Positions 50,400 through 59,180 of a stretch of DNA of 64,000 nucleotides are shown piece by piece. A program made the translations under genes and the position numbers. The stretch lies in assembly GCF_009764645.1 (NCBI RefSeq), contig NZ_RWIM01000125.1:62001-126000 (forward strand), given 5' to 3'. This DNA comes from Pseudomonas sp. PB106 (lineage in GTDB: Bacteria; Pseudomonadota; Gammaproteobacteria; Pseudomonadales; Pseudomonadaceae). Each line of letters opens with the position of its first letter. Position 1 is the stretch's first letter. The notes under the pieces are model-generated. The model saw only the letters and a list, made by a program, of their open reading frames with translations. It was not told where the DNA came from and ran no database searches.

Positions 50400-51506
50400 T
50401 CAGTCCATCAGACCCCACTCCCCCGAGGTGGGAGGGATCGGCGTAGCTTCCGCTTGCAGTTTCAATCGCAGGCGCAGGTTGTTGACCGAGTCGGCGTGCT
50501 TGAGCGCTTCGTCTTCGCTGATAACGCCTTCCACCACCAAGCCATGCAACGCTGCGTCGAAGGTCTGCATGCCCAGCTCGGTGGATTTTTCCATGATGCC
50601 TTTGAGTTCGCCCAATTCATTGCGTCGAATCAGGTCAGCGATGGTCGGTGTGCCCAGCATCACTTCGACGGCCGCTCGCCGCTGCCCTGCCAGCGTGCGC
50701 ACCAGACGCTGGGACACAAAGGCTTTCAGATTGTTGCCCAGCGCGTGCAGCAACTGTGGCCGACGCTCTTCGGCAAACAAATTGATGATCCGGTCAAGCG
50801 CCTGATTGGCGTTGTTGGCGTGGAGCGTCGACAACACCAAATGACCCGTTTCGGCAAAGGCCAGCGCATGCTCCATGGTTTCGCGGTCGCGAATCTCGCC
50901 GATCAGCACTACGTCCGGGGCCTGACGCAGGGTATTCTTCAACGCGGCGTGGAAACTGCGCGTGTCGACCCCGACTTCACGCTGATTGATGATCGACTGC
51001 CGGTGTCGGTGGATGTACTCGATCGGGTCTTCAATGGTGATGATGTGCCCGCTGCTGTGGCGATTGCGGTGATCGATCAGCGCCGCCAACGATGTCGACT
51101 TGCCGGAGTCGGTGGCGCCAACGAACAGGATCAGGCCTTGTTTGAGCATCACGGTTTCGAGCAGTACCGGCGGTAACTTGAGGTCTTCGAAACGTGGAAT
51201 GTCGAGCTTGACGTTGCGGATCACGATCGACACGTCGTTGCGTTGTTTGAACAGGTTCACCCGAAAGCGCCCAATGCCGGTACGCGAGATCGCCAGATTC
51301 ATTTCCAGATCCCGATCGAACGTCTGGCGCTGCTCGGCGTCCATCAGAGAATGACCGATGGCTGCGATCTCTCCGGGCTTGAAAGGCTGCTCGCTCAGCG
51401 GCGTCAGCACGCCCTGAAAGCGTGCACTGGGTGGCGCTCCGGTGGACATAAACAGATCCGAGCCATGCTGGCTTGCCAAACGTGTTAACAGTGCATCTAT
51501 TTCCAT
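50400..51506 (-). CDS. PilT/PilU-family type IV pilus ATPase, orphan copy
   Basis: 368 residues from the ATG at 51506. Matches PilU: GSDLFMSTGAPPSARFQGVL, Walker A LFVGATDSGKSTSLAALI (usually GATGTGKST), Walker B DVVLIGEIRDRETMEHALAF, the His box GHLVLSTLHANNANQALDRI and the C-terminal ALKHADSVNNLRLRLKL. These ATPases power pilus retraction. It is not next to other pil genes, and its tail ends with a Pro-rich stretch. It converges with the acetoacetyl-CoA synthetase gene. Confidence 0.85.
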   Translation of the reverse strand: MEIDALLTRLASQHGSDLFMSTGAPPSARFQGVLTPLSEQPFKPGEIAAIGHSLMDAEQRQTFDRDLEMNLAISRTGIGRFRVNLFKQRNDVSIVIRNVKLDIPRFEDLKLPPVLLETVMLKQGLILFVGATDSGKSTSLAALIDHRNRHSSGHIITIEDPIEYIHRHRQSIINQREVGVDTRSFHAALKNTLRQAPDVVLIGEIRDRETMEHALAFAETGHLVLSTLHANNANQALDRIINLFAEERRPQLLHALGNNLKAFVSQRLVRTLAGQRRAAVEVMLGTPTIADLIRRNELGELKGIMEKSTELGMQTFDAALHGLVVEGVISEDEALKHADSVNNLRLRLKLQAEATPIPPTSGEWGLMD

Positions 51507-51637
51507 GGCAAAAAACACCCGCGAAGCATTCAATATTCAGACGTGCCCCGCTGTCGTGACGCAGCGGGGCATTGAGCGTCTACCCTCCTGAAGGATAGTA
51601 GACGCCGCCTTACCGAACGCTGCCCAGGACTTACGTG

Positions 51638-54175
51638 ATGAATGCTGTACCCACCAACGATGACGCTCAGGCGCTGATTGCCCGCACCGACTGGGGCAAC
51701 AGCCCGCTGGGAAACTCCGGAACCTGGCCGCAAAGCCTGCGCACCGCTGTGGACATTGTCATTCACTCGCCGATGCCGATGCTGTTGTTATGGGGGCCGC
51801 AGCTCACGCAGATCTACAACAACGGCTTCGCCATGCTCGCCGGCAGCAAGCATCCGCACGCTTTCGGACAACCGGCCCACCAGATATGGCCGGAACTTCG
51901 CGACTTTACCGACCCAATTTACAGCGCCGTCCTACAAGGCCAAGTGCGCACCTACAGCGAACGGCGCTTTAGCCTGCAGCGTGAGGGGAAAGAGTCCGAC
52001 TTCTGGCTGGATTTGACCTACAGCCCGATCCGCGACGAAACCGCGCAAGTGGCCGGCATTCTGGTCACCGCCATCGAAACCAACGAGCGGCGGCGCATCG
52101 CCCTCGAGTTGCAACAGCGCTCCGAAGAAAGCCTCAAGGCCCAGCGCGAAACCGAAGAACGCCTGCAACTGGCTTTGGCCGCCACCGATGCCGTCGGCAC
52201 CTGGGACTGGGACATCGGCGAAGATCGCTTCATCGCGGATGCACATTTCGCTCAATTGCACGGTGTCGAACCGACGCAATCCGGGCAGTTGCCGATCAGC
52301 GATTACCTGCACGGCGTGCACCCGGAAGACCGGGCGATGGTGGCGCGCAGCATCAAGCACTGCATCACCCACGGCACCGAATACGCCGAGGAATATCGCC
52401 TGCTGCAGCCTGACGGTGAATTGCGCTGGGTGTTCGCCCGTGGGCGCTGCTACAAGGATCATCACGGCCGGCCCGTGCGCTTTCTCGGCGCGGCGCTGGA
52501 CCTGACCGAGCGCAAACACACCGAGCAGGCCTTGCGCCAAAGTCAGACCGAGTTGCAGTTGATCATCAACGCCATGCCGATTCTGATCAGTTACGTTGAT
52601 CGCGAGGAACGTTTCCGCCTGAACAACGCGGCGTATCTGGACTGGTACGGACTCACCCCGCAAGAACTCTACGGTCGTACCATTCGCGACGTGATCGGCG
52701 AAGAAGCCTACTTTCTGCGCGCGCCTTACATCGCCGAAGCGCTGGCAGGCCGGCCCTGCTCGTTCAGCCTGTACACCAACCACCGCGACGGCAGCAGTCG
52801 TCATGCCCTGATGAATTATTTACCGCGCCACGGGGCGGACGGTGCGGTGAACGGTTTCTATATCTTTGTGATCGATGAAACCGAACGCAAGAAAACCGAA
52901 GAAGCCCTGCGCAATCTCAATGAAACCCTTGAGGAACGCGTCAGCGCCCGCACCGAGCAACTGGCTCAGGCCAACCAGCGTTTGCAGAATGAAATGTTCG
53001 AGCGCGAACGCGCCGAAGAGGCGCTGCGGCATGCGCAGAAGATGGAAGCGGTTGGCCAGTTGACCGGCGGCATCGCGCACGACTTCAACAATATGCTCAC
53101 CGGGATCATTGGCAGCCTCGACCTGATGCAGCGTTACATTGCCGATGGCCGGGCCGACGAAATCGGCCGATTTACCGAGGCGGCGGTATCGTCCGCCAAC
53201 CGCGCTGCGGCTTTGACCCATCGTCTTTTGGCGTTCTCGCGGCGCCAATCACTGGATCGCAAGACGCTGGACGTCAACGAGTTGATTCATTCGCTGGAAG
53301 ATTTGATCCGCCGTACCAAAGGCGATCCGATCGAACTCAAGCTGCAACTGGCCGACAACCTGTGCCCGGTCAGCACCGATGTCAGCCAACTGGAAAACGC
53401 GCTGCTCAATCTGGTGATCAACGCCCGGGATGCCATGCCCAACGGTGGCGAGTTGCTGATCGAGACTGCCAACGTCTACCTTGATGGCACCGACATCACC
53501 ACCCTCGAACCGGTCAAGGCTGGCGACTATCTGATGCTAGCCGTCAGCGACAACGGCACCGGCATGACGCCTTCGGTGCTGGCCAAGGCGTTCGATCCGT
53601 TCTTCACCACCAAACCCATCGGTCAGGGCACGGGCCTGGGGCTTTCGATGATTTATGGTTTCGCCCAACAGTCCGGCGGCCATGTCAGCCTCGACAGCCG
53701 GCCGGATCAGGGTACCTGTGTGCGGCTTTACCTGCCGCGTCTGTACCTGCAAACGCCAGAGCAGGTAACCGAGGACGCGGTCAGCGAACCGTCCACGGCG
53801 ACGCCCGGGGAAACCGTGGTTATCGTCGAAGACGACCCGGCCGTGCGCATGCTCGTGCTCAATCTGCTCAAGGAGTTGGGTTATCGAGCCTTCGAAGCGG
53901 TGGATGCCACGGCGGCCCTTGCGCTGCTGGAGTCTGATTTACGCGTGGATCTATTGGTCACTGATGTCGGCCTGCCGGGCATGAATGGCCGGCAACTGGC
54001 AGAAATTGCCCGCCAGCATCGACCGGGGCTGAAAGTGCTGTTCATGACCGGTTATGCGCAGATCGCCGCCGAACGTCAGGGCTTTCTTGAAGAGGGCATG
54101 GACATGATCGCCAAACCTTTCGCCCTGGATTTGCTGGCCAACAAGATCCGCACGATGATCAACCAAACCGCGTGA
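51638..54175 (+). CDS. Hybrid histidine kinase with multiple PAS domains
   Basis: 845 residues, no membrane segment. An N-terminal PAS-like region (about 20-160), a PAS domain (about 180-290, ending RFLGAALDLTERKHTEQAL), a second PAS (about 300-415, ending GFYIFVIDETERKKTEEAL) and a coiled coil lead to the phosphoacceptor GGIAHDFNNMLTGI. The ATPase domain has LNLVINARDAMPNGGEL and GQGTGLGLSMIYGF, and a receiver domain follows (VIVEDDPAVRMLVLNLLKEL with Asp in LLVTDVGLPGMNG). The signal is unknown. The 51635 GTG is an alternative start. Confidence 0.92.
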   Translation: MNAVPTNDDAQALIARTDWGNSPLGNSGTWPQSLRTAVDIVIHSPMPMLLLWGPQLTQIYNNGFAMLAGSKHPHAFGQPAHQIWPELRDFTDPIYSAVLQGQVRTYSERRFSLQREGKESDFWLDLTYSPIRDETAQVAGILVTAIETNERRRIALELQQRSEESLKAQRETEERLQLALAATDAVGTWDWDIGEDRFIADAHFAQLHGVEPTQSGQLPISDYLHGVHPEDRAMVARSIKHCITHGTEYAEEYRLLQPDGELRWVFARGRCYKDHHGRPVRFLGAALDLTERKHTEQALRQSQTELQLIINAMPILISYVDREERFRLNNAAYLDWYGLTPQELYGRTIRDVIGEEAYFLRAPYIAEALAGRPCSFSLYTNHRDGSSRHALMNYLPRHGADGAVNGFYIFVIDETERKKTEEALRNLNETLEERVSARTEQLAQANQRLQNEMFERERAEEALRHAQKMEAVGQLTGGIAHDFNNMLTGIIGSLDLMQRYIADGRADEIGRFTEAAVSSANRAAALTHRLLAFSRRQSLDRKTLDVNELIHSLEDLIRRTKGDPIELKLQLADNLCPVSTDVSQLENALLNLVINARDAMPNGGELLIETANVYLDGTDITTLEPVKAGDYLMLAVSDNGTGMTPSVLAKAFDPFFTTKPIGQGTGLGLSMIYGFAQQSGGHVSLDSRPDQGTCVRLYLPRLYLQTPEQVTEDAVSEPSTATPGETVVIVEDDPAVRMLVLNLLKELGYRAFEAVDATAALALLESDLRVDLLVTDVGLPGMNGRQLAEIARQHRPGLKVLFMTGYAQIAAERQGFLEEGMDMIAKPFALDLLANKIRTMINQTA

Positions 54176-54227
54176 CTTGAGGCATAATCCCGCGCCCCGC
54201 CGTCACCCCGTTATCAGGTATCGCACG

Positions 54228-54503
54228 ATGAAAGCCCAAGCCCGCCACATTCTGGTGAAAACTGCCGAAGAAGCCGAACAGCTCAAACAACGCATTGCCA
54301 AGGGCGAGGCGTTCGATGTACTGGCGAAGAAATTCTCCACTTGCCCGTCAGGCAAGCGCGGCGGCGATCTGGGTGAAGTGCGTCCAGGGCAGATGGTCGG
54401 CGCGATTGATGCGGTGATTTTCAAGAAACCGCTGCGGACGGTGCATGGGCCGATCAAGAGTAAATTTGGCTATCACCTGGTGCAGGTGTTTTACCGGGAT
54501 TAA
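54228..54503 (+). CDS. Parvulin-type peptidyl-prolyl isomerase, second copy
   Basis: 91 residues, single rotamase domain (ARHILVKTAEEAEQLKQRIA, then GKRGGDLGEVRPGQMVGAID and SKFGYHLVQVFYRD) with no signal peptide. It starts 52 bases after the kinase stop and is similar to the parvulin at 30532-30813. Confidence 0.92.
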   Translation: MKAQARHILVKTAEEAEQLKQRIAKGEAFDVLAKKFSTCPSGKRGGDLGEVRPGQMVGAIDAVIFKKPLRTVHGPIKSKFGYHLVQVFYRD

Positions 54504-54515
54504 TCAGCGCTTACC

Positions 54516-54613
54516 TGTAGGAGCTGTCGAGTGAAACGAGGCTGCGATCTTTTGATCTTGATCTTGTTTTGAAGATCAAGATCAAAAGATCGCAGCCTTC
54601 GGCAGCTCCTACA
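54516..54613. repeat. Long nested inverted repeat
   Basis: An outer arm TGTAGGAGCTG (54516-54526, 54603-54613) encloses a 26-base perfect inner arm (54540-54565 with 54572-54597, starting GGCTGCGATC). It is a Pseudomonas intergenic repeat and lies between the parvulin and the converging KDG kinase gene, where it may serve as a terminator. Confidence 0.85.
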
Positions 54614-54624
54614 GGGCTCGCATT

Positions 54625-55560
54625 TCAGGTTCTGGGAATCAGTGCCCCCGGCACTTGAATCACCCGGCTCGCCAAGTGATGCCCCGCTTCGGCAGCTTCA
54701 GCCGGACTGCCACCCAGCAACCGACTCGCCAGATACGCCGCACTGAACGAATCCCCCGCCGCCGTGGTGTCGACGACCTTCTCGACCTTCTGCGCCGGCA
54801 CTTCAAACGTCTCGCCATCGCACAGAATCAGACACGCCTCGGCGCCGCGCTTGAGCACCACCTCCGGCGTCCCCATCGTTCCGTAAGCCTGGAGCACTGC
54901 GTCGCTGTCGGCATAACCAAACAATGCCTGCTCGTCATCCACCGTCAGCAACGCCACGTCAACATAGGGCAGGACGCTGTTATAGGCCGCCTGTGCGTCC
55001 TCGCGCGAGGCCCACAGGCGAGGTCGGTAATTGTTATCGAAAACCGCCCGCGCACCGCGCTGTCTGGCTTCGATCAAGGTCTGAATCAGTCTCTCCCGCC
55101 CCTTCGCACCGAGCACCGCCAGGGTGATACCGCTGAAATACAGCACGTCGTAATCCGCCAATGCCGCCAGAATCGGCTCGGCTGCCGGCGTGGTGAAGCA
55201 ATCGCGCACGGCGGCTTCGTTGCGCCAATAGAGAAAACGCCGCTCGCCGTTGGCATCGGTCTGGATGCAATACAGGCCGGGCAAACGACCGGGTAAACGC
55301 TGGACCAGATCGAGGCCGATGCCTTCGTCCAACCAGATCTGGCACATGGCATCGCTGAAACTGTCATCGCCCAGTGCGGTGACGTAATCGACCTGGGCCT
55401 TGTCGCCCAATGCGCGCGCGAGATAAACCGCAGTGTTGAGGGTGTCGCCGCCGAAACTTTGTTGCAGGCTGCCGTCGGCGCGCTGCTGCAGTTCGATCAT
55501 GCATTCGCCGATCAGGGCGATGCGTGGAGTTTTGTGCCCGTTGGGGCTGAAGGTGTTCAT
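54625..55560 (-). CDS. kdgK: 2-dehydro-3-deoxygluconokinase (KDG kinase)
   Basis: 311 residues from the ATG at 55560. PfkB-family kinase: IALIGECMIELQQRADGSLQ, FGGDTLNTAVYLARAL, AVFDNNYRPRLWA and the catalytic Asp in VVDTTAAGDSFSAAYL. It phosphorylates 2-keto-3-deoxygluconate to KDPG for the Entner-Doudoroff pathway. Its neighbour, 228 bases upstream on the same strand, is a PLP enzyme that could produce this sugar acid. Confidence 0.88.
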   Translation of the reverse strand: MNTFSPNGHKTPRIALIGECMIELQQRADGSLQQSFGGDTLNTAVYLARALGDKAQVDYVTALGDDSFSDAMCQIWLDEGIGLDLVQRLPGRLPGLYCIQTDANGERRFLYWRNEAAVRDCFTTPAAEPILAALADYDVLYFSGITLAVLGAKGRERLIQTLIEARQRGARAVFDNNYRPRLWASREDAQAAYNSVLPYVDVALLTVDDEQALFGYADSDAVLQAYGTMGTPEVVLKRGAEACLILCDGETFEVPAQKVEKVVDTTAAGDSFSAAYLASRLLGGSPAEAAEAGHHLASRVIQVPGALIPRT

Positions 55561-55604
55561 GTGAGCTGTCTCTGATGATTCGCGGGTGTCTGATCTGGCC
55601 TCAT

Positions 55605-55762
55605 CGCTGGCAAGCCAGCTCCCACAAGGATTGATGTCGTTCACAGATGGTGTAATCAACACTGAACCCTGTGGGAGCTGGCTTGCCAGCTCCCACAAGG
55701 ATTGAGGTCGGTCACTGATCTTGTAATCAACACCGAACCCTGTGGGAGCTGGCTTGCCAGCG
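55605..55762. repeat. REP array with a 70-base tandem duplication
   Basis: The motif CCAGCTCCCACAAGG begins at 55616 and again at 55686, giving two similar 70-base units, each containing TGTGGGAGCTGGCTTGCCAG. Arms at 55605-55626 and 55741-55762 are reverse complements. This is a REP doublet expanded to three repeats. Confidence 0.8.
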
Positions 55763-55787
55763 ATTGGTCACGACTCGGTCTGAAGCC

Positions 55788-57002
55788 TTAGAAGCACGTC
55801 TCCATGCTCTCGATCACCGACAACTGCTCATCCACCAGCAACCCTACACGCCACTTGTCGAACGTCAGGCACGGGTGCGAAGTGCCAAATGAAATGATGT
55901 CACCCACGCGCAATTCAACCCCCGGTGCCACGGTCATGAACGCGTGCTGGTCCATCACCGCCGTGACCTTGCAGGCACCCACATCATCGCCTACTGCCGG
56001 CACTAACCCGGCCTTGTAACGCAGCAACGGCACCGGCAAACCGGCGTCATACGCCACATCACGCTTGCCCAGGGCGATCACCGCAAATCCCGGCTCCGGC
56101 AACGACTGCACGTGCGCCCAGACTTCCAGCGCCGGACGCAAGCCTTCGTGCAAGTCACTGCGGCGGTCGAGCACGCAGCATTGCGCTTCCTTATAGATGC
56201 CGTGGTCATGGGCCACGTAACTGCCCGGACGCAACACGCTGAGGAAACGCCCGGCCGCGTTTTGCGCTTCGAACGATTCAGCAATCAGGTCGTACCACGC
56301 CGAACCGGAAGCGGTGATGATCGGCTTGGCAATCGCAAACGCGCCGCTGTCCTGCAACTGCACCGCCAGACGCACCAGCGACGCGGCGAATTCGCGAATG
56401 CCGCTGACTGCGTGATCACCATGGATCACGCCTTCGTAACCTTCGATGCCGGTCAGGGCCAGCGCCGGTTGCGCGTTGATTGCCCTGGCCAGGGCGATGA
56501 CTTCCTGCTCGCTGCGGCAACCGCAACGACCACCCACTACGCCGTACTCGATCATCACGTTGAGTTTCACCCCGCGCGAGGCGAAGTAGGCGCCGAGGTC
56601 GGCGACGTTGTCCGGGTGATCGACCATGCAATAGAAGTCGAACGACGGATCGGCGAGCAGATCGGCAATCAGCGCCATGTTCGGCGTGCCGACCAACTGG
56701 TTGGCCATCAGCACCCGACGCACGCCTTGCGCGTAAGCGGCACGCGTCTGCGTAGCGCTGGCGAGGGTAATGCCCCACGCGCCAGCATCGAGCTGACGCT
56801 TGAAAAGCGCTGGCGTCATGCTGGTTTTGCCGTGCGGCGCGAGTTCGGCGCCGCTGTCGCTGACAAATTTCTGCATCCAGCGAATGTTGTGTTCCAGCGC
56901 TTCACGATGCAGCACCAGCGCCGGCAGGCTGACGTCACGCGCCAGATGCGCGCCGATGGCAGCGTTGCCCTTTTCCACAGCGTTTGTATTGGCAGTCGTC
57001 AT
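55788..57002 (-). CDS. PLP-dependent D-threonine-aldolase/D-glucosaminate-dehydratase-like enzyme
   Basis: 404 residues from the ATG at 57002 (GAGGAG upstream). Fold III PLP enzyme: the PLP lysine is in APHGKTSMTPALFKRQLDAG, the phosphate-binding and base positions in VMIEYGVVGGRCGCRSEQEV and ASGSAWYDLI, and the metal-binding His and Cys of the family in FGTSHPCLTFDKW. Relatives are D-threonine aldolase, D-serine dehydratase and D-glucosaminate dehydratase. Given the KDG kinase next door, conversion of D-glucosaminate to 2-keto-3-deoxygluconate plus ammonia is the most likely activity; this is inference. Confidence 0.8.
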   Translation of the reverse strand: MTTANTNAVEKGNAAIGAHLARDVSLPALVLHREALEHNIRWMQKFVSDSGAELAPHGKTSMTPALFKRQLDAGAWGITLASATQTRAAYAQGVRRVLMANQLVGTPNMALIADLLADPSFDFYCMVDHPDNVADLGAYFASRGVKLNVMIEYGVVGGRCGCRSEQEVIALARAINAQPALALTGIEGYEGVIHGDHAVSGIREFAASLVRLAVQLQDSGAFAIAKPIITASGSAWYDLIAESFEAQNAAGRFLSVLRPGSYVAHDHGIYKEAQCCVLDRRSDLHEGLRPALEVWAHVQSLPEPGFAVIALGKRDVAYDAGLPVPLLRYKAGLVPAVGDDVGACKVTAVMDQHAFMTVAPGVELRVGDIISFGTSHPCLTFDKWRVGLLVDEQLSVIESMETCF

Positions 57003-57041
57003 GGTCGAACTCCTCACAGTCGCGGCCGCAGGCAGCCGCGT

Positions 57042-57806
57042 TTATTCGTTGATACGCCGGGCGAGGCTATTGGCGCTCTCGATCAGAACCCGGCGATAGT
57101 CGTTGTAATTGTTCTTCGCATCGGCCCGTGGCGCGACGATGCATAAGGTACAAATGGCCACGCCATGGCGGTCTTTGACCGGTGCGGCGAAGCAATGGGT
57201 AAAGGTGTCGGCGACACTGTCGAAGGAGAAAAATCCATCGATGCCGGCCTGGCGGATTTCGCCCAGAAAGTGCTCCAGTGGCAAGCGCTCGCCATCGGGC
57301 AGGATGTAGTCGTCTTCATCGATCAGGTCGATGATCTGTTGATCGCTCAAGTGTGCAAGCAGCAGACGCCCGGAAGCGGTCCACGGGATCGGCGCGTTTT
57401 CGCCGATATCGGAAGAAATACGGAAATGCCGCTCACCCTCCTTCATCAACGCCACCGTGTATTTGCGCCCGTTGAGCAGGCACATCTGCGCGGTTTCATG
57501 GGTCTGGCTGACGATCTCCTGCAAGGCGTGATCGGCCTCGCGGCTGAGGTCGAAATGGCGCAGATGCGCCTGGCCGAGGAAGTACAACTGGCGACCGAGA
57601 TAGACATGACCGTCCTTGCCCACCGGCTCCAGAATCCGTCGCTCCAGCAGCGAGGCGACGAGTTCGTAGACCGTGGATTTCGGGCTGCCGATGCCGTTGG
57701 CGATGTCGTTCGGGCGCAGCGGCTGGCCGATCTCCTTGAGGAAGTCGAGGATATCGAACGCCCGGTCCAGACCGCGGGCCCGGCGCTTGATGGTGTCTTC
57801 GGTCAT
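57042..57806 (-). CDS. IclR-family transcriptional regulator
   Basis: 254 residues. The N-terminal winged helix-turn-helix (RAFDILDFLKEIGQPLRPND, then GSPKSTVYELVASLLERRIL) and the C-terminal effector domain (ALQEIVSQTHETAQMCLLNG, WTASGRLLLAHLSDQQIIDL) are typical. It lies 39 bases upstream of the PLP enzyme gene and reads the same way. It probably controls the sugar-acid genes and the transporter in response to the substrate. Confidence 0.9.
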   Translation of the reverse strand: MTEDTIKRRARGLDRAFDILDFLKEIGQPLRPNDIANGIGSPKSTVYELVASLLERRILEPVGKDGHVYLGRQLYFLGQAHLRHFDLSREADHALQEIVSQTHETAQMCLLNGRKYTVALMKEGERHFRISSDIGENAPIPWTASGRLLLAHLSDQQIIDLIDEDDYILPDGERLPLEHFLGEIRQAGIDGFFSFDSVADTFTHCFAAPVKDRHGVAICTLCIVAPRADAKNNYNDYRRVLIESANSLARRINE

Positions 57807-57850
57807 TTCAGTGGTTCCCTTTCAAAGTCGCCGGGAGTTTACCGCTAATG

Positions 57851-57952
57851 ATCGTTCCCATGCTCCGCGTGGGAATGCAGCCCGGGACGCTCTGCGTCCC
57901 TTGGAACGCGGAGCGTTCCGTGAGGCATTCCCACGCAGAGCGAGGGAACGAT
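57851..57952. repeat. Pseudomonas ATCGTTCCC-type intergenic repeat
   Basis: ATCGTTCCC at 57851-57859 and GGGAACGAT at 57944-57952 bound an element with internal self-complementary parts around CGCGTGGGAATG and CATTCCCACGC. It is a common short mobile-like repeat in this genus. Confidence 0.8.
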
Positions 57953-57962
57953 CCGGCGTTGC

Positions 57963-58352
57963 TCAGGCCTTTTTCTTGTAGGCGATGCAGTCGATCTCAA
58001 CCTTGCAATCGACCATCATGCTCGCCTGCACACAGGCCCGCGCCGGGGCGTGCTCGGGCTTGAAGTACTCACCAAAGACCTTGTTGAAACTGCTGAAATC
58101 ACGCGGATCGTCCAGCCATACACCGGCACGCACCACATCTTCCAGGCCATAACCGGCCTCTTCGAGAATCGCGATCAGGTTCTTCATGGTCTGGTGGGTC
58201 TGTTCAACGATGCCGCCAACAATGATCTCGCCATCCACCGCCGGCACCTGCCCGGACACATGCAGCCAGCCATCCGCCTCAACAGCGCGGGCGAATGGAC
58301 GTGGCTGGCCCCCAGCGGCGGTGCCGCCGGTGCCGTAACGAGTAATGCTCAT
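57963..58352 (-). CDS. Rid-family protein lacking the catalytic arginine
   Basis: 129 residues with the YjgF/Rid fold (GWLHVSGQVPAVDGEIIVGG, HQTMKNLIAILEEAGYGLED). In E. coli RidA the deaminase Arg lies in VEVARLPKDVKIEIE; here the matching segment is VQASMMVDCKVEID, with Met at that position. It therefore should not be a standard imine deaminase and belongs to a different Rid subgroup. Context (amino-acid transporter, PLP deaminating enzyme) suggests it handles an intermediate of the same pathway. Confidence 0.82.
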   Translation of the reverse strand: MSITRYGTGGTAAGGQPRPFARAVEADGWLHVSGQVPAVDGEIIVGGIVEQTHQTMKNLIAILEEAGYGLEDVVRAGVWLDDPRDFSSFNKVFGEYFKPEHAPARACVQASMMVDCKVEIDCIAYKKKA

Positions 58353-58382
58353 GGGTATTTCTCCTGGTTACAAAACGAAAAA

Positions 58383-59180
58383 TTAGAACCGCGTACTTTT
58401 CAGAAACTCAGCCAGACGCGGCGATTGCGGGCGTTCGAACAGCTCCTTCGGAGGCCCCTGCTCTTCGATTCGCCCCTGATTCATGAAAACGATCTTGTCC
58501 GAAACCTCGAAGGCAAAACGCATCTCGTGAGTCACCAACAGCATGGTCATGCCGTCTTCGGCCAGCCCCTTGATCACGTTGAGCACTTCGCCGACCAACT
58601 CCGGGTCGAGGGCTGAAGTCACTTCGTCGAACAGCATCAGGCTCGGGTTCATCGCAATTGCCCGGGCGATCGCCACGCGCTGTTGCTGACCACCGGACAA
58701 CTGGCCGGGAAAGTGATTGCGCCGCTCCAGCAAACCAACGCGCTCCAGCCATTTCTCGGCGAGCACTACGGCTTCATCCTTGTGCATCTTCTTCACCTTG
58801 AGCAGGCCCAGGGTGACGTTCTGCAACGCGGTCAAATGCGGGAACAGATTGAATTGCTGGAACGCCATGCCAGTCATAGCGCGATGGCGGGCAATGACCT
58901 TTTCAGCATGCCGGATGCGCTTGCCGTTGGTTTCGTCATAGCCAATCGATTCGCCGTCGAGCAGGATCTGCCCGCCCTGGAATTCTTCGAGCATGTTCAC
59001 GCAGCGCAGCAGCGTGGTCTTGCCCGAACCGCTGGAGCCGATCAGCGTCACCACGTTGCCGCGCTGCATGCTCAGGTCGACACCTTTGAGCACTTCGACT
59101 GCGCCGTACTGCTTGTGCAAACCACGGATGTCCAGCAGCGGCTGACCGTTTTGAACGTTGGAAACTTGAGCTTCAGTCAT
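58383..59180 (-). CDS. Polar amino acid ABC transporter ATPase
   Basis: 265 residues. Walker A LIGSSGSGKTTLLRCVNMLE, signature QLSGGQQQRVAIARAIAM, Walker B LMLFDEVTSALD and the His switch (LVTHEMRFAF) are all present, and the protein closely follows the GlnQ/HisP type. The start overlaps the end of the permease gene by four bases. With the two permeases and the binding protein it forms one importer. Confidence 0.93.
   Translation of the reverse strand: MTEAQVSNVQNGQPLLDIRGLHKQYGAVEVLKGVDLSMQRGNVVTLIGSSGSGKTTLLRCVNMLEEFQGGQILLDGESIGYDETNGKRIRHAEKVIARHRAMTGMAFQQFNLFPHLTALQNVTLGLLKVKKMHKDEAVVLAEKWLERVGLLERRNHFPGQLSGGQQQRVAIARAIAMNPSLMLFDEVTSALDPELVGEVLNVIKGLAEDGMTMLLVTHEMRFAFEVSDKIVFMNQGRIEEQGPPKELFERPQSPRLAEFLKSTRF

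Noticed and set aside
51545..51570. GC-rich hairpin between pilU-like and kinase genes as a terminator
   Set aside because: It lies upstream of both divergent genes and has no T-run on either strand.
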